A stretch of DNA of 64,000 nucleotides from Phaeacidiphilus oryzae TH49. GTDB lineage: Bacteria; Actinomycetota; Actinomycetes; Streptomycetales; Streptomycetaceae. Of this stretch, positions 11,759 through 20,989 are shown piece after piece; position 1 is the first letter of the stretch, and each line of letters starts with the position of its first letter. Made by a program: the position numbers and the translations under genes. Below the pieces are notes generated by a model, which saw nothing but the letters and a program-made list of their open reading frames with translations, made no database searches and was not told the DNA's origin. The stretch is from positions 938,055 to 1,002,054 of the forward strand of contig NZ_JQMQ01000005.1 in NCBI RefSeq assembly GCF_000744815.1, in the 5' to 3' direction.

Positions 11759-12823
11759 CTACTCGGAGACCTCCGGAGAGCCGCTCGCCTGGTCGAACAG
11801 GGTGTCCTGCGGGCGCGGCGGCGACACGCCGAGATGCCGCCAGGCCGCCGCGGTGGCGACCCGGCCGCGGGGGGTGCGGGCCAGCAGGCCCTCCCGGACC
11901 AGGAAGGGCTCGGCGACCTCCTCGACCGTCTCGCTCTCCTCCCCCACCGCCACGGCCAGGGTGGAGAGGCCCACCGGGCCGCCGTTGAAGAGCCGCAACA
12001 GGGCGGCGAGCACGGCCCGGTCCAGGCGGTCCAGGCCGCGCTGGTCCACCTCGTAGACCTCCAGCGCGGCGGCCGCGATCTTCCGGGTGACCCGGCCGTC
12101 GTGCTTGACCTGGGCGTAGTCGCGGACCCTGCGCAGCAGGCGGTTGGCGATCCGGGGGGTGCCGCGGGAACGGCCGGCGATCTCGGCGGCGCCTTCGGCG
12201 TCGATCTCCACGTCGAGCAGGCTGGAGGAGCGGTGGATCACCCGTTCCAGCTCGGCGGGGGCGTAGAACTCCATATGGCCGGTGAAGCCGAAGCGGTCGC
12301 GCAGCGGCGGTGGCAGCAGGCCGGCCCGGGTGGTCGCGCCGACCAGGGTGAACGGCGGGAGCTCCAGCGGGATGGCGGTGGCGCCGGGGCCCTTGCCGAC
12401 CACCACGTCGACCCGGAAGTCCTCCATCGCCATGTAGAGCATCTCCTCGGCGGGCCGGGACATCCGGTGGATCTCGTCGAGGAAGAGCACCTCGCCCTCG
12501 GTCAGCGAGGAGAGGATCGCGGCCAGGTCGCCGGCGTGCTGGATGGCCGGACCCGAGGTGATCCGGATCGGGGCGTTCATCTCCGCCGCGATGATCATCG
12601 AGAGGGTGGTCTTGCCGAGTCCGGGCGGGCCGGACAGCAGGACGTGGTCCGGGGTGGCGCCGCGCGCCCGGGCCGCCTGGAGCACCAGCGAGAGCTGCTC
12701 GCGGACCCGCTCCTGGCCGATGAACTCGTCCAGGTCGCGCGGGCGGAGCGCCGCCTCGACCGCGCGGTCCTCGCCGTCGGCGGCGGCGGCGACGAGTCGG
12801 TCGGCGTCCTCGAACGGGCTCAT
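11759..12823 (-). CDS. ruvB: Holliday junction branch-migration ATPase RuvB
   Basis: Hexameric AAA+ motor that drives branch migration of Holliday junctions with RuvA. The 354-residue protein has the family signature [14 protein letters not shown], Walker [10 protein letters not shown], Walker [10 protein letters not shown], sensor 1 (GATTRAG) and the arginine finger region ([11 protein letters not shown]), then the winged-helix domain. ATG at 12823 gives the normal length; the open frame continues upstream into ruvA but only as a shadow. It lies 49 bp after ruvA in a ruvC-ruvA-ruvB operon. About 190 bp separate it from yajC. Confidence 0.97.
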   Translation of the reverse strand: MSPFEDADRLVAAAADGEDRAVEAALRPRDLDEFIGQERVREQLSLVLQAARARGATPDHVLLSGPPGLGKTTLSMIIAAEMNAPIRITSGPAIQHAGDLAAILSSLTEGEVLFLDEIHRMSRPAEEMLYMAMEDFRVDVVVGKGPGATAIPLELPPFTLVGATTRAGLLPPPLRDRFGFTGHMEFYAPAELERVIHRSSSLLDVEIDAEGAAEIAGRSRGTPRIANRLLRRVRDYAQVKHDGRVTRKIAAAALEVYEVDQRGLDRLDRAVLAALLRLFNGGPVGLSTLAVAVGEESETVEEVAEPFLVREGLLARTPRGRVATAAAWRHLGVSPPRPQDTLFDQASGSPEVSE

Positions 12824-12872
12824 GCGGCGGAACTCCCAAGGGTGGTGACGGTGCGTCAGTCGGCGCCGGCGG

Positions 12873-13511
12873 TCAGCGGGTGCGGTTGAGGCTGCGGAGG
12901 GCCGAGCGGAGGAGGACGCCCACGTCCGGCTCGTCCGCCCCCTCGGCCTCGGGGGCCACCAGGCCGATCGCCGCCTCCGCCTCCTTGGGCTGGTAGCCCA
13001 GGCCGACCAGGGCCTGGTGGAGCTGCTCGTGCCACGGGGCCGGGCCGGCGGCGACGGCCGCCGAGCCGTTGGCGGCGACGCGGGAGGCGGGGACGGCACC
13101 GGTGCCGTGCGGGGCGCCGATCCGGTCCTTGAGCTCCAGGAGGAGCTTCTGGGCGCCCTTCTTGCCGATGCCGGGGACGGCGGTCAGCGCCTTCTCGTCC
13201 TGCTGGGCGACGGCCACCCGGAGGGCCTCGGGGCTGTGGACGGCGAGCATCGCCTGGGCGAGCCGGGGGCCGACGCCGCTGGCGGTCTGCAGCAGCTCGA
13301 AGGTCTGCCGCTCGTCGTCGTCGGCGAAGCCGTAGAGGGTGAGCGAGTCCTCGCGGACCACGAGGGAGGTGGCGAGGCGGGCGGGCTCGCCGACGCGGAG
13401 CCGGGCGATGGTGTCCGGAGTGCACTGGACGGCCATCCCGACGCCGCCGACCTCGATGACGGCGGTTCCGGGGCCGACCGCGGCGACCGGGCCGCTGACG
13501 AACGCGATCAC
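12873..13511 (-). CDS. ruvA: Holliday junction binding protein RuvA
   Basis: Tetrameric protein that binds four-way junctions and loads RuvB. The 212-residue product begins [21 protein letters not shown], has the HhH motifs around [19 protein letters not shown] and [19 protein letters not shown], and a C-terminal domain III that contacts RuvB. GTG at 13511 overlaps the ruvC stop (GTGA), so translation is coupled; the longer upstream reading lies inside ruvC. Confidence 0.96.
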   Translation of the reverse strand: MIAFVSGPVAAVGPGTAVIEVGGVGMAVQCTPDTIARLRVGEPARLATSLVVREDSLTLYGFADDDERQTFELLQTASGVGPRLAQAMLAVHSPEALRVAVAQQDEKALTAVPGIGKKGAQKLLLELKDRIGAPHGTGAVPASRVAANGSAAVAAGPAPWHEQLHQALVGLGYQPKEAEAAIGLVAPEAEGADEPDVGVLLRSALRSLNRTR

Positions 13512-14089
13512 TGGCGGGCCTCCCTGGCGGGGGTTCGGGTGGTTCCGGTGTAGCGGGGGATCTGGGGCGGCCGGCCCGACCGGTGCGCCTCCACGGCCTC
13601 GGCCAGGCGGTTGGTGGTGCCGCCGCGCCACAGATGGCAGATGGCGAGGGCGAGGGCGTCGGCGGCGTCGGCCGGCTTGGGCGGGGCGTCCAGTCGGAGC
13701 AGTCGGGTCACCATGGCCCCCACCTGCGCCTTCTCAGCGCGGCCCGAGCCGGTGACGGCGGCCTTGACCTCGCTCGGGGTGTGGAGGGCGACGGGGAGGC
13801 CGCGGCGGGCCGCGCAGAGCATGGCGGTGGCGCTGGCCTGGGCGGTGCCCATCACCGTGCGGACGTTGTGCTGGGCGAAGACCCGCTCGATGGCCACGGC
13901 GTCCGGGCGGTGCGCGTCCAGCCAGGCCTCCAGCTCGCGCTCGATGGCCAGCAGGCGGAGGGGGACCTCGTCGGCGGCGGGGGTGCGGATGACGCCGACG
14001 GCGACCATGGCGAGGCGGCGGGCGGGGCCGCCTTCGACGACGCCGATGCCGCAGCGGGTCAGGCCGGGATCCACGCCGAGTACTCGCAT
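13508..14089 (-). CDS. ruvC: Holliday junction resolvase RuvC
   Basis: Dimeric endonuclease that cuts Holliday junctions symmetrically. The 193-residue protein begins [18 protein letters not shown] with the first catalytic Asp at residue 7, has the conserved [10 protein letters not shown] segment with the catalytic Glu, and the C-terminal acidic pair in [16 protein letters not shown]. Length is typical, with a short basic tail. First gene of the ruvCAB operon; the 200-bp gap upstream (14090-14291) contains a fragment of the palindromic repeat. Confidence 0.97.
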   Translation of the reverse strand: MRVLGVDPGLTRCGIGVVEGGPARRLAMVAVGVIRTPAADEVPLRLLAIERELEAWLDAHRPDAVAIERVFAQHNVRTVMGTAQASATAMLCAARRGLPVALHTPSEVKAAVTGSGRAEKAQVGAMVTRLLRLDAPPKPADAADALALAICHLWRGGTTNRLAEAVEAHRSGRPPQIPRYTGTTRTPAREARQ

Positions 14090-14220
14090 GTGGTGAGCGT
14101 AGCCGCTGGCACTGACAGCTTTGCAGGTGGCACGCGATTCCCCGGGGCCCTTCCCGCACCGGATCCGCGCGGCACGGGCGGCAGCTGACGGATCGTCGGC
14201 GGGTGCGGGTGGGTGGTCGG

Positions 14221-14246
14221 CCGGGCGCGCAGTACCCCGCGCCCCT
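14221..14246. repeat. Right-end fragment of the 130-bp palindromic repeat
   Basis: The segment reading CCGGGCGCGCAGTACCCCGC then GCCCCT matches the right arm of copy B (53711-53736) with two or three mismatches. No left arm is recognisable nearby, so it is a decayed or partial copy. Immediately after it is a small hairpin GATCCGC-tag-GCGGATC (14247-14263). It lies just beyond the yebC stop codon, again at the 3' end of a gene. Confidence 0.5.
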
Positions 14247-14291
14247 GATCCGCTAGGCGGATCCGGGGCGCCCCGAACGCGGCGCCGGCGC

Positions 14292-15044
14292 CTACGCGTC
14301 CAGCTTCTCCATGATGTCGTCGGAGACGTCGAAGTTGGCGAAGACGTTCTGGACGTCGTCGGAGTCCTCGAGGGCGTCGATCAGCTTGAAGATCTTGCGG
14401 GCGCCGTCCTCGTCGAGGGGGACCTGCACCGAGGGGACGAAGTTGGCGTCCGCCGAGTCGTAGTCGATGCCGGCCGCCTGGAGGGCCGTCCGCACCGCGA
14501 CCATGTCGGACGCCTCGGAGACCACCTCGAAGGAGTCGCCCAGGTCGTTGACCTCCTCGGCGCCCGCCTCCAGGACCGCGTCCAGCACCGCGTCCTCGCT
14601 CAGCTCGCCCTTGGGGACGATGATGATGCCCTTGCGGGTGAAGAGGTAGGAGACCGAACCCGGGTCGGCCATCGAGCCGCCGTTGCGGGTCATCGCGACG
14701 CGGACCTCGGAGGCCGCGCGGTTGCGGTTGTCGGTGAGGCACTCGATCAGCACCGCCACGCCGTTCGGGCCGTAGCCCTCGTACATGATGGTCTGGTACT
14801 CGGCGCCGCCGGCCTCCTCGCCCGAGCCGCGCTTGACGGCGCGGTTGATGTTGTCGTTCGGGACCGAGGACTTCTTGGCCTTCTGGATGGCGTCGTAGAG
14901 AGTCGGGTTGCCCTCCGGGTCGCCGCCGCCCATCCGGGCCGCGACCTCGATGTTCTTGATCAGCTTCGCGAAGAGCTTGCCTCGCTTGGCGTCGATCACG
15001 GCCTTCTTGTGCTTGGTGGTAGCCCACTTGGAGTGGCCGGACAT
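14292..15044 (-). CDS. YebC/TACO1-family protein
   Basis: A 250-residue protein of the YebC family, beginning [24 protein letters not shown] and including the [17 protein letters not shown] segment. Family members were annotated as transcriptional regulators, while the mitochondrial homologue TACO1 and recent bacterial work point to a role in translation of difficult proline-containing sequences. Length is standard. ATG start with GGAG six bases upstream. It lies between pdxT and ruvC in the same direction, as in other streptomycetes. Confidence 0.95.
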   Translation of the reverse strand: MSGHSKWATTKHKKAVIDAKRGKLFAKLIKNIEVAARMGGGDPEGNPTLYDAIQKAKKSSVPNDNINRAVKRGSGEEAGGAEYQTIMYEGYGPNGVAVLIECLTDNRNRAASEVRVAMTRNGGSMADPGSVSYLFTRKGIIIVPKGELSEDAVLDAVLEAGAEEVNDLGDSFEVVSEASDMVAVRTALQAAGIDYDSADANFVPSVQVPLDEDGARKIFKLIDALEDSDDVQNVFANFDVSDDIMEKLDA

Positions 15045-15134
15045 CGACAGCTCCCTACAACGTCGTCAGTGTCAGCAGATTGAACAGGAGAGATCCTACC
15101 GGTGGCGGGGCCCCGCCCCGAACGACCGGCGAGG

Positions 15135-15749
15135 TCAGCGCGCCTGAGCCCGCACCAGATCGGCGAAGTAGGCGTGGACCCGCAGGTCACCGGTGAGTTC
15201 GGGATGGAACGAGGTGGCCAGCAGGGAGCCCTGCCGGACCGCCACGATCCGGCCCTTCGCCGGACCGCTCGCGACCGAGGCGAGCACCTCGACTCCCTCG
15301 CCGACGGTCTCGACCCAGGGAGCCCGGATGAACACCCCGTGCAGCGGGCCGCCGTCCAGGCCGCGGAAGTCTATCGGCGCCTCGAAGGACTCGTTCTGCC
15401 GGCCGAAGGCGTTCCGACGGACCGTCATGTCGATGCCGCCGACGGTCTGCTGGTCCTCGCGGCCGTCCAGGATCCGGTCGGCCAGCATGATCATACCGGC
15501 GCAGGAGCCGTAGACCGGCATGCCGTCCGCGACCCGCTTGCGCAGCGGCTCCATCAGGCCGAAGTTCAGGGCGAGCTTGGACATCGTGGTGGACTCGCCG
15601 CCCGGGATCACCAGGCCGTCGACCTCGGCCAGCTCATCCGGCCGGCGGACCGGCCGGGCCACCGCGTCGGCCTCGGCCAGGGCCGAGGCGTGTTCGCGGA
15701 CGTCGCCCTGGAGGGCCAGGACTCCGATGACTGGGGTGGTCGTGCTCAC
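15135..15749 (-). CDS. pdxT: PLP synthase glutaminase subunit PdxT
   Basis: Glutaminase partner of PdxS; releases ammonia from glutamine and channels it to PdxS for pyridoxal 5'-phosphate synthesis (DXP-independent route). The 204-residue class I amidotransferase has the PdxT signature [10 protein letters not shown], the GGESTT loop, the nucleophile in YGSCAGMI (Cys about 81), and the His/Glu pair near the C-terminus (TSFHPELT). GTG start. It follows pdxS by 104 bp. Confidence 0.96.
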   Translation of the reverse strand: MSTTTPVIGVLALQGDVREHASALAEADAVARPVRRPDELAEVDGLVIPGGESTTMSKLALNFGLMEPLRKRVADGMPVYGSCAGMIMLADRILDGREDQQTVGGIDMTVRRNAFGRQNESFEAPIDFRGLDGGPLHGVFIRAPWVETVGEGVEVLASVASGPAKGRIVAVRQGSLLATSFHPELTGDLRVHAYFADLVRAQAR

Positions 15750-15853
15750 GGATCATCACCTTGCAGAGGAGAACGGTTCGGTAGGGGCGGCGGCGGACGT
15801 GCGAGGCGGGGAACCGGAACCCGGTTCCCCGCCTGCGGCACGTCCGGTCGCGA

Positions 15854-16768
15854 TTACCAGCCGCGGTTGGCGTAGCGCTCGGTCTCGGGCAGCTCGTCGC
15901 AGTTGATGCCGACCATGGCCTCGCCCAGGTTGCGGGACGCGTCCGCGATCACCTTCGGGTCGTCGTAGAAGGTGGTGGCCTTGACGATGGCCTCGGCGCG
16001 CTTGGCCGGGTCGCCGGACTTGAAGATGCCGGAGCCGACGAAGACGCCCTCGGCGCCCAGCTGACGCATCAGCGCCGCGTCCGCCGGGGTGGCCACGCCG
16101 CCCGCGGAGAACAGCACCACCGGCAGCTTGCCGAGCTCGGCGACCTCCTTGACCAGCTCGTACGGGGCGCGGAGCTCCTTGGCGGCGGCGTACAGCTCGT
16201 TGTTGTCCAGCGCGCGCAGGCGGCCGATCTCGCCCTTGATCTGGCGGAGGTGGCGGACCGCCTCGACGACGTTGCCGGTGCCGGCCTCGCCCTTGGAGCG
16301 GATCATGGCCGCGCCCTCGGCGATCCGGCGCAGGGCCTCGCCCAGGTTGGTGGCACCGCAGACGAAGGGGGTGGTGAAGGCGAACTTGTCGGAGTGGTTC
16401 ACCTCGTCGGCCGGGGTCAGCACCTCGGACTCGTCGATGTAGTCCACGCCGAGCGCCTGCAGCACCTGGGCCTCGACGAAGTGGCCGATCCGGGACTTCG
16501 CCATGACCGGGATCGAGACGGCGTTGATGATGCCCTCGATCATGTCCGGGTCGGACATCCGGGCCACGCCGCCGTCCTTGCGGATGTCGGCGGGGACCCG
16601 CTCCAGCGCCATGACCGCGACGGCACCGGCGTCCTCGGCGATCTTGGCCTGCTCGGGGGTGACGACGTCCATGATCACGCCGCCCTTGAGCTGCTCGGCC
16701 ATGCCGCGCTTGACGCGGGCGGTGCCGATCTCAGGCTGGTCGGAGCTGACGGAGGGGGTGGTGGACAC
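15854..16768 (-). CDS. pdxS: PLP synthase subunit PdxS
   Basis: Catalytic subunit of the PdxS/PdxT complex: condenses ribose 5-phosphate, glyceraldehyde 3-phosphate and ammonia into pyridoxal 5'-phosphate. The 304-residue (beta/alpha)8 protein contains [20 protein letters not shown], the catalytic lysine in GGVIMDV (about residue 29), [18 protein letters not shown] and [20 protein letters not shown] chose GTG at 16768, six bases after a GAGG, over the GTG at 16780, because the family begins at about STTPS. The 182 bp upstream carry its promoter. Confidence 0.96.
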   Translation of the reverse strand: MSTTPSVSSDQPEIGTARVKRGMAEQLKGGVIMDVVTPEQAKIAEDAGAVAVMALERVPADIRKDGGVARMSDPDMIEGIINAVSIPVMAKSRIGHFVEAQVLQALGVDYIDESEVLTPADEVNHSDKFAFTTPFVCGATNLGEALRRIAEGAAMIRSKGEAGTGNVVEAVRHLRQIKGEIGRLRALDNNELYAAAKELRAPYELVKEVAELGKLPVVLFSAGGVATPADAALMRQLGAEGVFVGSGIFKSGDPAKRAEAIVKATTFYDDPKVIADASRNLGEAMVGINCDELPETERYANRGW

Positions 16769-16950
16769 GGAGGACCTCACTGGGAGACGTTGCGGTGCTT
16801 GCTCGATGGCCGGCGACCTGCCGTATGGGCATAGGGCCGTATGAGCCCATGGTAGGCCCGGCCCGACGATAACCCACCCGACGGAGTGTCCAGGTCAGCG
16901 GGTGTGGGCTGCCGGAGTGGAGGAAACCCGGGGCGGTGCGGCGGGGGCCG

Positions 16951-17493
16951 TCAGGCGTCCGGTTCGAGCCCCGCGGGGACCTCGTCGTCCATCTCGAAGG
17001 CCATCGGGGAGGGGGCGTGCCCGGCCAGCCGCAGGTAGCGGACCAGGCGGTGCCGGCGGACCTGGCGGGCGGCGCGGACCGCGTCGTTGTGGAAGCGGCG
17101 GGCCATCGCCACCCGGCGGACCGCGGAGGTGAGGTCGGTCAGCGCCTCCTGCCCGCCGGGCAGTTCCCGCAGCGCCTCGGCCTCGGCGCGGTCGTCGAAG
17201 ACCGCGCGGAGCGCCTGGGAGAGCTCGCTCTCGGCGACCTCCCTGGTCTCCCGGTCCGCGGTGGCCTGGCGGGCGTGGTGGGCGGCCTGCTGGAGGACGA
17301 GCGAGGAGGCGGGGTCGAGCAACTGGGTGGTCGCCAGCTCCTGGGTGACGGCCGCCCGGCGGAGCAGCTGGGCGTCCAGGGCGGCGCGGGCGGCGTCGAT
17401 CCGGGCGTGGAGGCGGTCCAGGCGCCCGGCCGTCCAGGAGAGGTAGAGGCCGAAGGCGACGATGACGACCGCGACCCAGATCCAGTTGCTCAC
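16951..17493 (-). CDS. LemA-like membrane-anchored helical protein
   Basis: A 180-residue protein with one N-terminal membrane helix (WIWVAVVIVAFGLYLSW) followed by long helices, then a Pro-containing acidic tail. The RLDRLHARIDAARAALDAQLLRR segment and the RRFHNDAVRAARQVRRHRLV segment recall LemA proteins (which have Y-NDAV near this place), so I infer the LemA-like four-helix fold. The role of LemA is not settled. GTG start. It lies between pimA and pdxS, same direction as both. Confidence 0.7.
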   Translation of the reverse strand: MSNWIWVAVVIVAFGLYLSWTAGRLDRLHARIDAARAALDAQLLRRAAVTQELATTQLLDPASSLVLQQAAHHARQATADRETREVAESELSQALRAVFDDRAEAEALRELPGGQEALTDLTSAVRRVAMARRFHNDAVRAARQVRRHRLVRYLRLAGHAPSPMAFEMDDEVPAGLEPDA

Positions 17494-17547
17494 GGCGGGG
17501 CAGCTTAGCTGATCGCGCGCGGCTCCCCCGCGCCCGCCGACACCGGG

Positions 17548-18711
17548 TCAGTCGCCGCCCGGCAGGCGTCCGCCGCGCTCGCCGCGCGGGTCCGGCGCCG
17601 CGTGGACCGCCGCCTCGCCCTCGGTGACCGTCTCGTACACGGAGAGGATGTCGGCGCCCACCGTCGACCAGTCGTAGCGGCGCACCCGGCGGGACTCCGC
17701 CTCGCGCAGCTCCGCGCGCCGGCCGGCGTCCCCCAGCAGCCGGATCGCCGACTCGGCCAGCGCCTCGGCGTCCTCGTTCGGGAACAGCTCGCCGGCCGCT
17801 CCGCCGTCCAGCACCTGGCTGAACGCCTCCAGATCGGAGGCGAGCACGGGGGCGCCCGCGGACATCGCCTCGACCAGGATGATGCCGAAGCTCTCCCCGC
17901 CGGTGTTCGGCGCCACGTAGACGTCGACGCTGCGCAGCAGCCGCGCCTTGTCCTCGTCGGTGACCATGCCCAGGAACTCGATCCGCTCGCGGACCCGCTC
18001 CGGCAGGCCGGCCACCGCCTCCTCGGCGTCGCCGCGGCCGGCCACGATCAGCCGGGCGTCCGGATGCGCCTCCAGGATCCGCGGCATCGCCTTCATCAGG
18101 ACCGGAAGTCCCTTGCGCGGCTCGCCGATCCGGCCGACGAAGCCGAGGGTCCCGCCCTGCCAGCGCGGCTCCGGTGCGGCGGCGGAGAAGAAGCCGACGT
18201 CGACGCCGTTGGGGATGACCACCGCGTCCCCGCCGAGGTGCTCGACGAGGGTGCGGCGGGCGTACTCGCTGACCGCGATCCGCGCGCGGATCTTCTCCAG
18301 CTGCGGCTGGAGGATGGTGTACGCGGCGGCCATCGCCCGGGAGCGCGGGTTGCTGGTGTGGAAGGTGGCGACGATCGGCCCGGTGGCCGCGTTGCAGGCC
18401 AGCAGGGAGAGGCTGGGCGAGGCCGGCTCGTGGACGTGGAGGACGTCGAAGCGCTGCTCGCGCAGCCAGCGGCGGATCCGGGCGGCCGAGATGAAGCCGA
18501 AGGTCAGCCGGGCCACCGAGCCGTTGTACGGGACCGGTATGGCCCGCCCGGCGGAGACCACGTAGGGCGGCAGGGCCGCGCTGTCGTCGGCCGGCGCGAG
18601 CACCGAGACGTGGTGACCCTGGGCCATCAGGTACTCGGCCAGGTCGCGGACGTGGAACTGCACGCCTCCGGGGATCTCCCAGGAGTACGGGCAGACGATG
18701 CCGATCCTCAT
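17548..18711 (-). CDS. pimA: Phosphatidylinositol alpha-mannosyltransferase (PimA type, GT4)
   Basis: Transfers the first mannose from GDP-mannose to phosphatidylinositol on the cytoplasmic face of the membrane, starting PI-mannoside synthesis. The 387-residue GT4 protein has the N-terminal IVCPYSWEIPGGVQFHVRDL with the GGVQ loop, HVHEPASPSLSLL, the acceptor-side segment ATFHTSNPRSR, the donor-site LGFVGRIGEPRKGL and the EX7E motif in GGESFGIILVEAMS. The ATG overlaps the acyltransferase stop (ATGA), so it is the last gene of a coupled pgsA - acyltransferase - pimA operon. Confidence 0.93.
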   Translation of the reverse strand: MRIGIVCPYSWEIPGGVQFHVRDLAEYLMAQGHHVSVLAPADDSAALPPYVVSAGRAIPVPYNGSVARLTFGFISAARIRRWLREQRFDVLHVHEPASPSLSLLACNAATGPIVATFHTSNPRSRAMAAAYTILQPQLEKIRARIAVSEYARRTLVEHLGGDAVVIPNGVDVGFFSAAAPEPRWQGGTLGFVGRIGEPRKGLPVLMKAMPRILEAHPDARLIVAGRGDAEEAVAGLPERVRERIEFLGMVTDEDKARLLRSVDVYVAPNTGGESFGIILVEAMSAGAPVLASDLEAFSQVLDGGAAGELFPNEDAEALAESAIRLLGDAGRRAELREAESRRVRRYDWSTVGADILSVYETVTEGEAAVHAAPDPRGERGGRLPGGD

Positions 18712-19955
18712 CCGCGCGGCTCCCGCCGTGGGTCGAGGTCGGCGAGCCAGTAGCGGGAGAGCATGTGCCAGTCCTGCGGGTGCTCCTTGATCGCCTCGGC
18801 CCAGACGTCCGCGAGGGACTGGGTCATCGCGGCGATCTTCTCCTTGCGGGTGCCGGTCCGCGGGACCTCGATCTCCTCGTGGACCATCCCCTGCATCACC
18901 GGGTTCTCCCCGTCGAACCAGAGGCTGACCGGCAGGAGGGCGGCGCCGGTGCCGACGGCGAGGGCGGCGGGCCCCGCGGGCATCCGGGTGGCCTCGTCCA
19001 TGAAGCTCACCTCGATGCCGGACTCCGAGAGGTCCCGGTCGCCGACCAGGCAGACCAGGCCGCCCTTGCGGAGCCGGCGGGCGAGCAGCGCCATGGTGGC
19101 CGCGCCGCCGGTGAGCGGCAGCACCTCCATGCCGAGTCCCTCGCGGTAGGCGACGAACCTGTCGAAGAGCTTCTCCGGCTTCAGCCGCTCGGCGACGGTG
19201 GTGAACTCCAGGCCCCGGGCGACGACCCAGGCGCCGGCCAGGTCCCAGTTGGCCATGTGCGGCAGGGCGAAGACCACCCCGCGGCCGGCCTCTATGTTCT
19301 GGTCGAGGCGCTCGACGTGCTGCGGGGCGAAGGAGGTGCGGATCCGGTCCTTCGACCAGACCGGCAGCCGGAACGACTCCAGCCAGTACCGCATGTAGCT
19401 GCGCATGCCGAGCCGGACCAGCTCGGTCAGCTCGGCGTCGGTCGCCTTGGGGCGGACCCGGCGGAGGTTGGCCTCCAGACGCTGGACGCGCGGGCCGCGG
19501 CGGCGGGCGGCGTAGTCGCCGAGCCCGGCGAAGAGCCGCCGCGCGACCGGCTCGGGCAGCCGCTTCACCAGACCCCAACCGGCGGCGTACGCCAGGTAGT
19601 TGGCCTCGTCCGCAAGCCGGCTGGGCAGCGACGGCCGCTCCCCGCCCGCTCCGTCCGCGGCGCCCGCCCGGGCCCGGCCGGCGGCGGCCGCTTGCGGGCC
19701 GGCCTTGGCGGGCTCGGCGGGCTCGGCGGGCTCGGCCGAGGGAGTGCCGGCGGCGGCGGACTCGCCGACGGATCCGGCGGACGCCGGCCGCTCGGCCGGA
19801 GCCGCCTCGGCCGGTGCCCCCTCTGCGGCCGGCCCCTCGGTGGGAGACCCCTCAGCGGCCGCGGATTCCACCGGCGCCGGGCCGGCGGGCGCCGGGTCCG
19901 CGGACGCCGGGGCGGGTGAGGTGTCTTCGGGGTCTTCTGACCGGTCGGGCGTCAT
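18708..19955 (-). CDS. PI-mannoside acyltransferase (LpxL/HtrB-like) with long disordered N-terminus
   Basis: Acylates a mannose of phosphatidylinositol mannoside (role of mycobacterial PatA/Rv2611c), inferred from family and operon. The catalytic HX4D motif is HMANWD, with GLVCLVGDRDLSESG and PAGPAALAVGTGAALLPVSLW as further acyltransferase blocks. The first 100 or so of 415 residues are a Pro/Ala/Glu low-complexity stretch absent from ordinary members (about 310 residues). The ATG at 19955 overlaps the pgsA stop (ATGA), which supports the long form; a shorter internal start near LPSRLADEANYLAYAAG cannot be excluded. Confidence 0.88.
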   Translation of the reverse strand: MTPDRSEDPEDTSPAPASADPAPAGPAPVESAAAEGSPTEGPAAEGAPAEAAPAERPASAGSVGESAAAGTPSAEPAEPAEPAKAGPQAAAAGRARAGAADGAGGERPSLPSRLADEANYLAYAAGWGLVKRLPEPVARRLFAGLGDYAARRRGPRVQRLEANLRRVRPKATDAELTELVRLGMRSYMRYWLESFRLPVWSKDRIRTSFAPQHVERLDQNIEAGRGVVFALPHMANWDLAGAWVVARGLEFTTVAERLKPEKLFDRFVAYREGLGMEVLPLTGGAATMALLARRLRKGGLVCLVGDRDLSESGIEVSFMDEATRMPAGPAALAVGTGAALLPVSLWFDGENPVMQGMVHEEIEVPRTGTRKEKIAAMTQSLADVWAEAIKEHPQDWHMLSRYWLADLDPRREPRG

Positions 19956-20764
19956 GCCCTGGCCCCCTTCTGGTGATCGGGCTGGTCGGCGTTCGGCTGC
20001 TGGGCGGCGGCGTCCTGGCCGGCGGCGGAGCCGCTCGCGGGCGGGGTGCCGGGAGCGGAGCCGGCCGCCACCGCCGCGCGCTCCGCCGCGTCCGCCTCAG
20101 CCGCCTCGCGACGGACGGTGAGCATCCGCTGGAGGACGGTGACGAGGCTGCCGACGGAGATCAGCCAGAGGCCGATCGGGAGGGCCCAGCCGAGGACCGG
20201 GACGCCGAAGTCGCGGTGGAGACCGGTGAATCCGATCGCGAAGAGGCCGATCACCAGCCGCTCGGCGCGCTCCACCACCCCGTTGACGTCGCACTTCAGG
20301 CCGACGCTCTCGGCCCGGGCCTTGGTGTAGGAGACGACCTGGCCGCTGGCCAGGCAGAAGATCGCCAGCGCGGCGTAGAGGTCGTCGTTCCCCTTGCCCG
20401 CGTACCACATGGCGATCCCGCCGAAGATCACCGCGTCCCCGACCCGGTCCAGCGTGGAGTCCAGAAAGGCCCCGAACTTGCTGGTGCGCCCGGACTGCCG
20501 GGCCATGTTCCCGTCGACCAGGTCGGAGAAGATGAACAGGGTGATGATGATCGTTCCCCAGAAGAACGAGCCCCGGGGATAGAAGCACAGCGCCCCCACC
20601 ACCACGCCCGCCGTGCCGACCAGGGTGACTGCGTCCGGGCTGACGCCGAGCCGCAGCAGGAACGCCGCGAACGGGTTGAGCACCTTGGTGAAGAAAGCAC
20701 GCGCGTATTTGTTGAGCATGGCCTTTCGGACCGCTCCGATCTCATCGCCGATGGGACGGCTCAT
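19952..20764 (-). CDS. pgsA: CDP-alcohol phosphatidyltransferase, probably phosphatidylinositol-phosphate synthase
   Basis: Integral membrane enzyme that joins CDP-diacylglycerol to an inositol phosphate, supplying the lipid used by PimA; the operon supports this. The family motif DGxxARxxGxxSxxGxxxDxxxD is present as DLVDGNMARQSGRT then KFGAFLDSTLDRVGD. Several membrane helices follow, then a soluble Ala/Pro-rich tail of about 50 residues. The start is unclear: ATG 20764 is given, but ATG 20719 (MLNKYARAFFTKV) is where homologues that I recall begin; neither has a strong ribosome site. Start of a three-gene coupled operon. Confidence 0.9.
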   Translation of the reverse strand: MSRPIGDEIGAVRKAMLNKYARAFFTKVLNPFAAFLLRLGVSPDAVTLVGTAGVVVGALCFYPRGSFFWGTIIITLFIFSDLVDGNMARQSGRTSKFGAFLDSTLDRVGDAVIFGGIAMWYAGKGNDDLYAALAIFCLASGQVVSYTKARAESVGLKCDVNGVVERAERLVIGLFAIGFTGLHRDFGVPVLGWALPIGLWLISVGSLVTVLQRMLTVRREAAEADAAERAAVAAGSAPGTPPASGSAAGQDAAAQQPNADQPDHQKGARA

Positions 20765-20989
20765 GGTACTTGCGCGGGTGCTCACTACGGCGCGAGGGCG
20801 CACCGGGGGGCGTGCGGCGTGCCGGACAGCGGAATCCGTCCGCCCGCGGAGCTGACAGTTCTATGGACCTCGGGCGACGGCGGTGGAAAGCTCGCTGGTA
20901 CCGCGGGTTTCGCGAGGGTCCTGCCCCACCCCGGCGGTCTCCCGTGGCGATCGGTCCATGCCTGCACGCGACGCGGTGAGGAGTCAATC

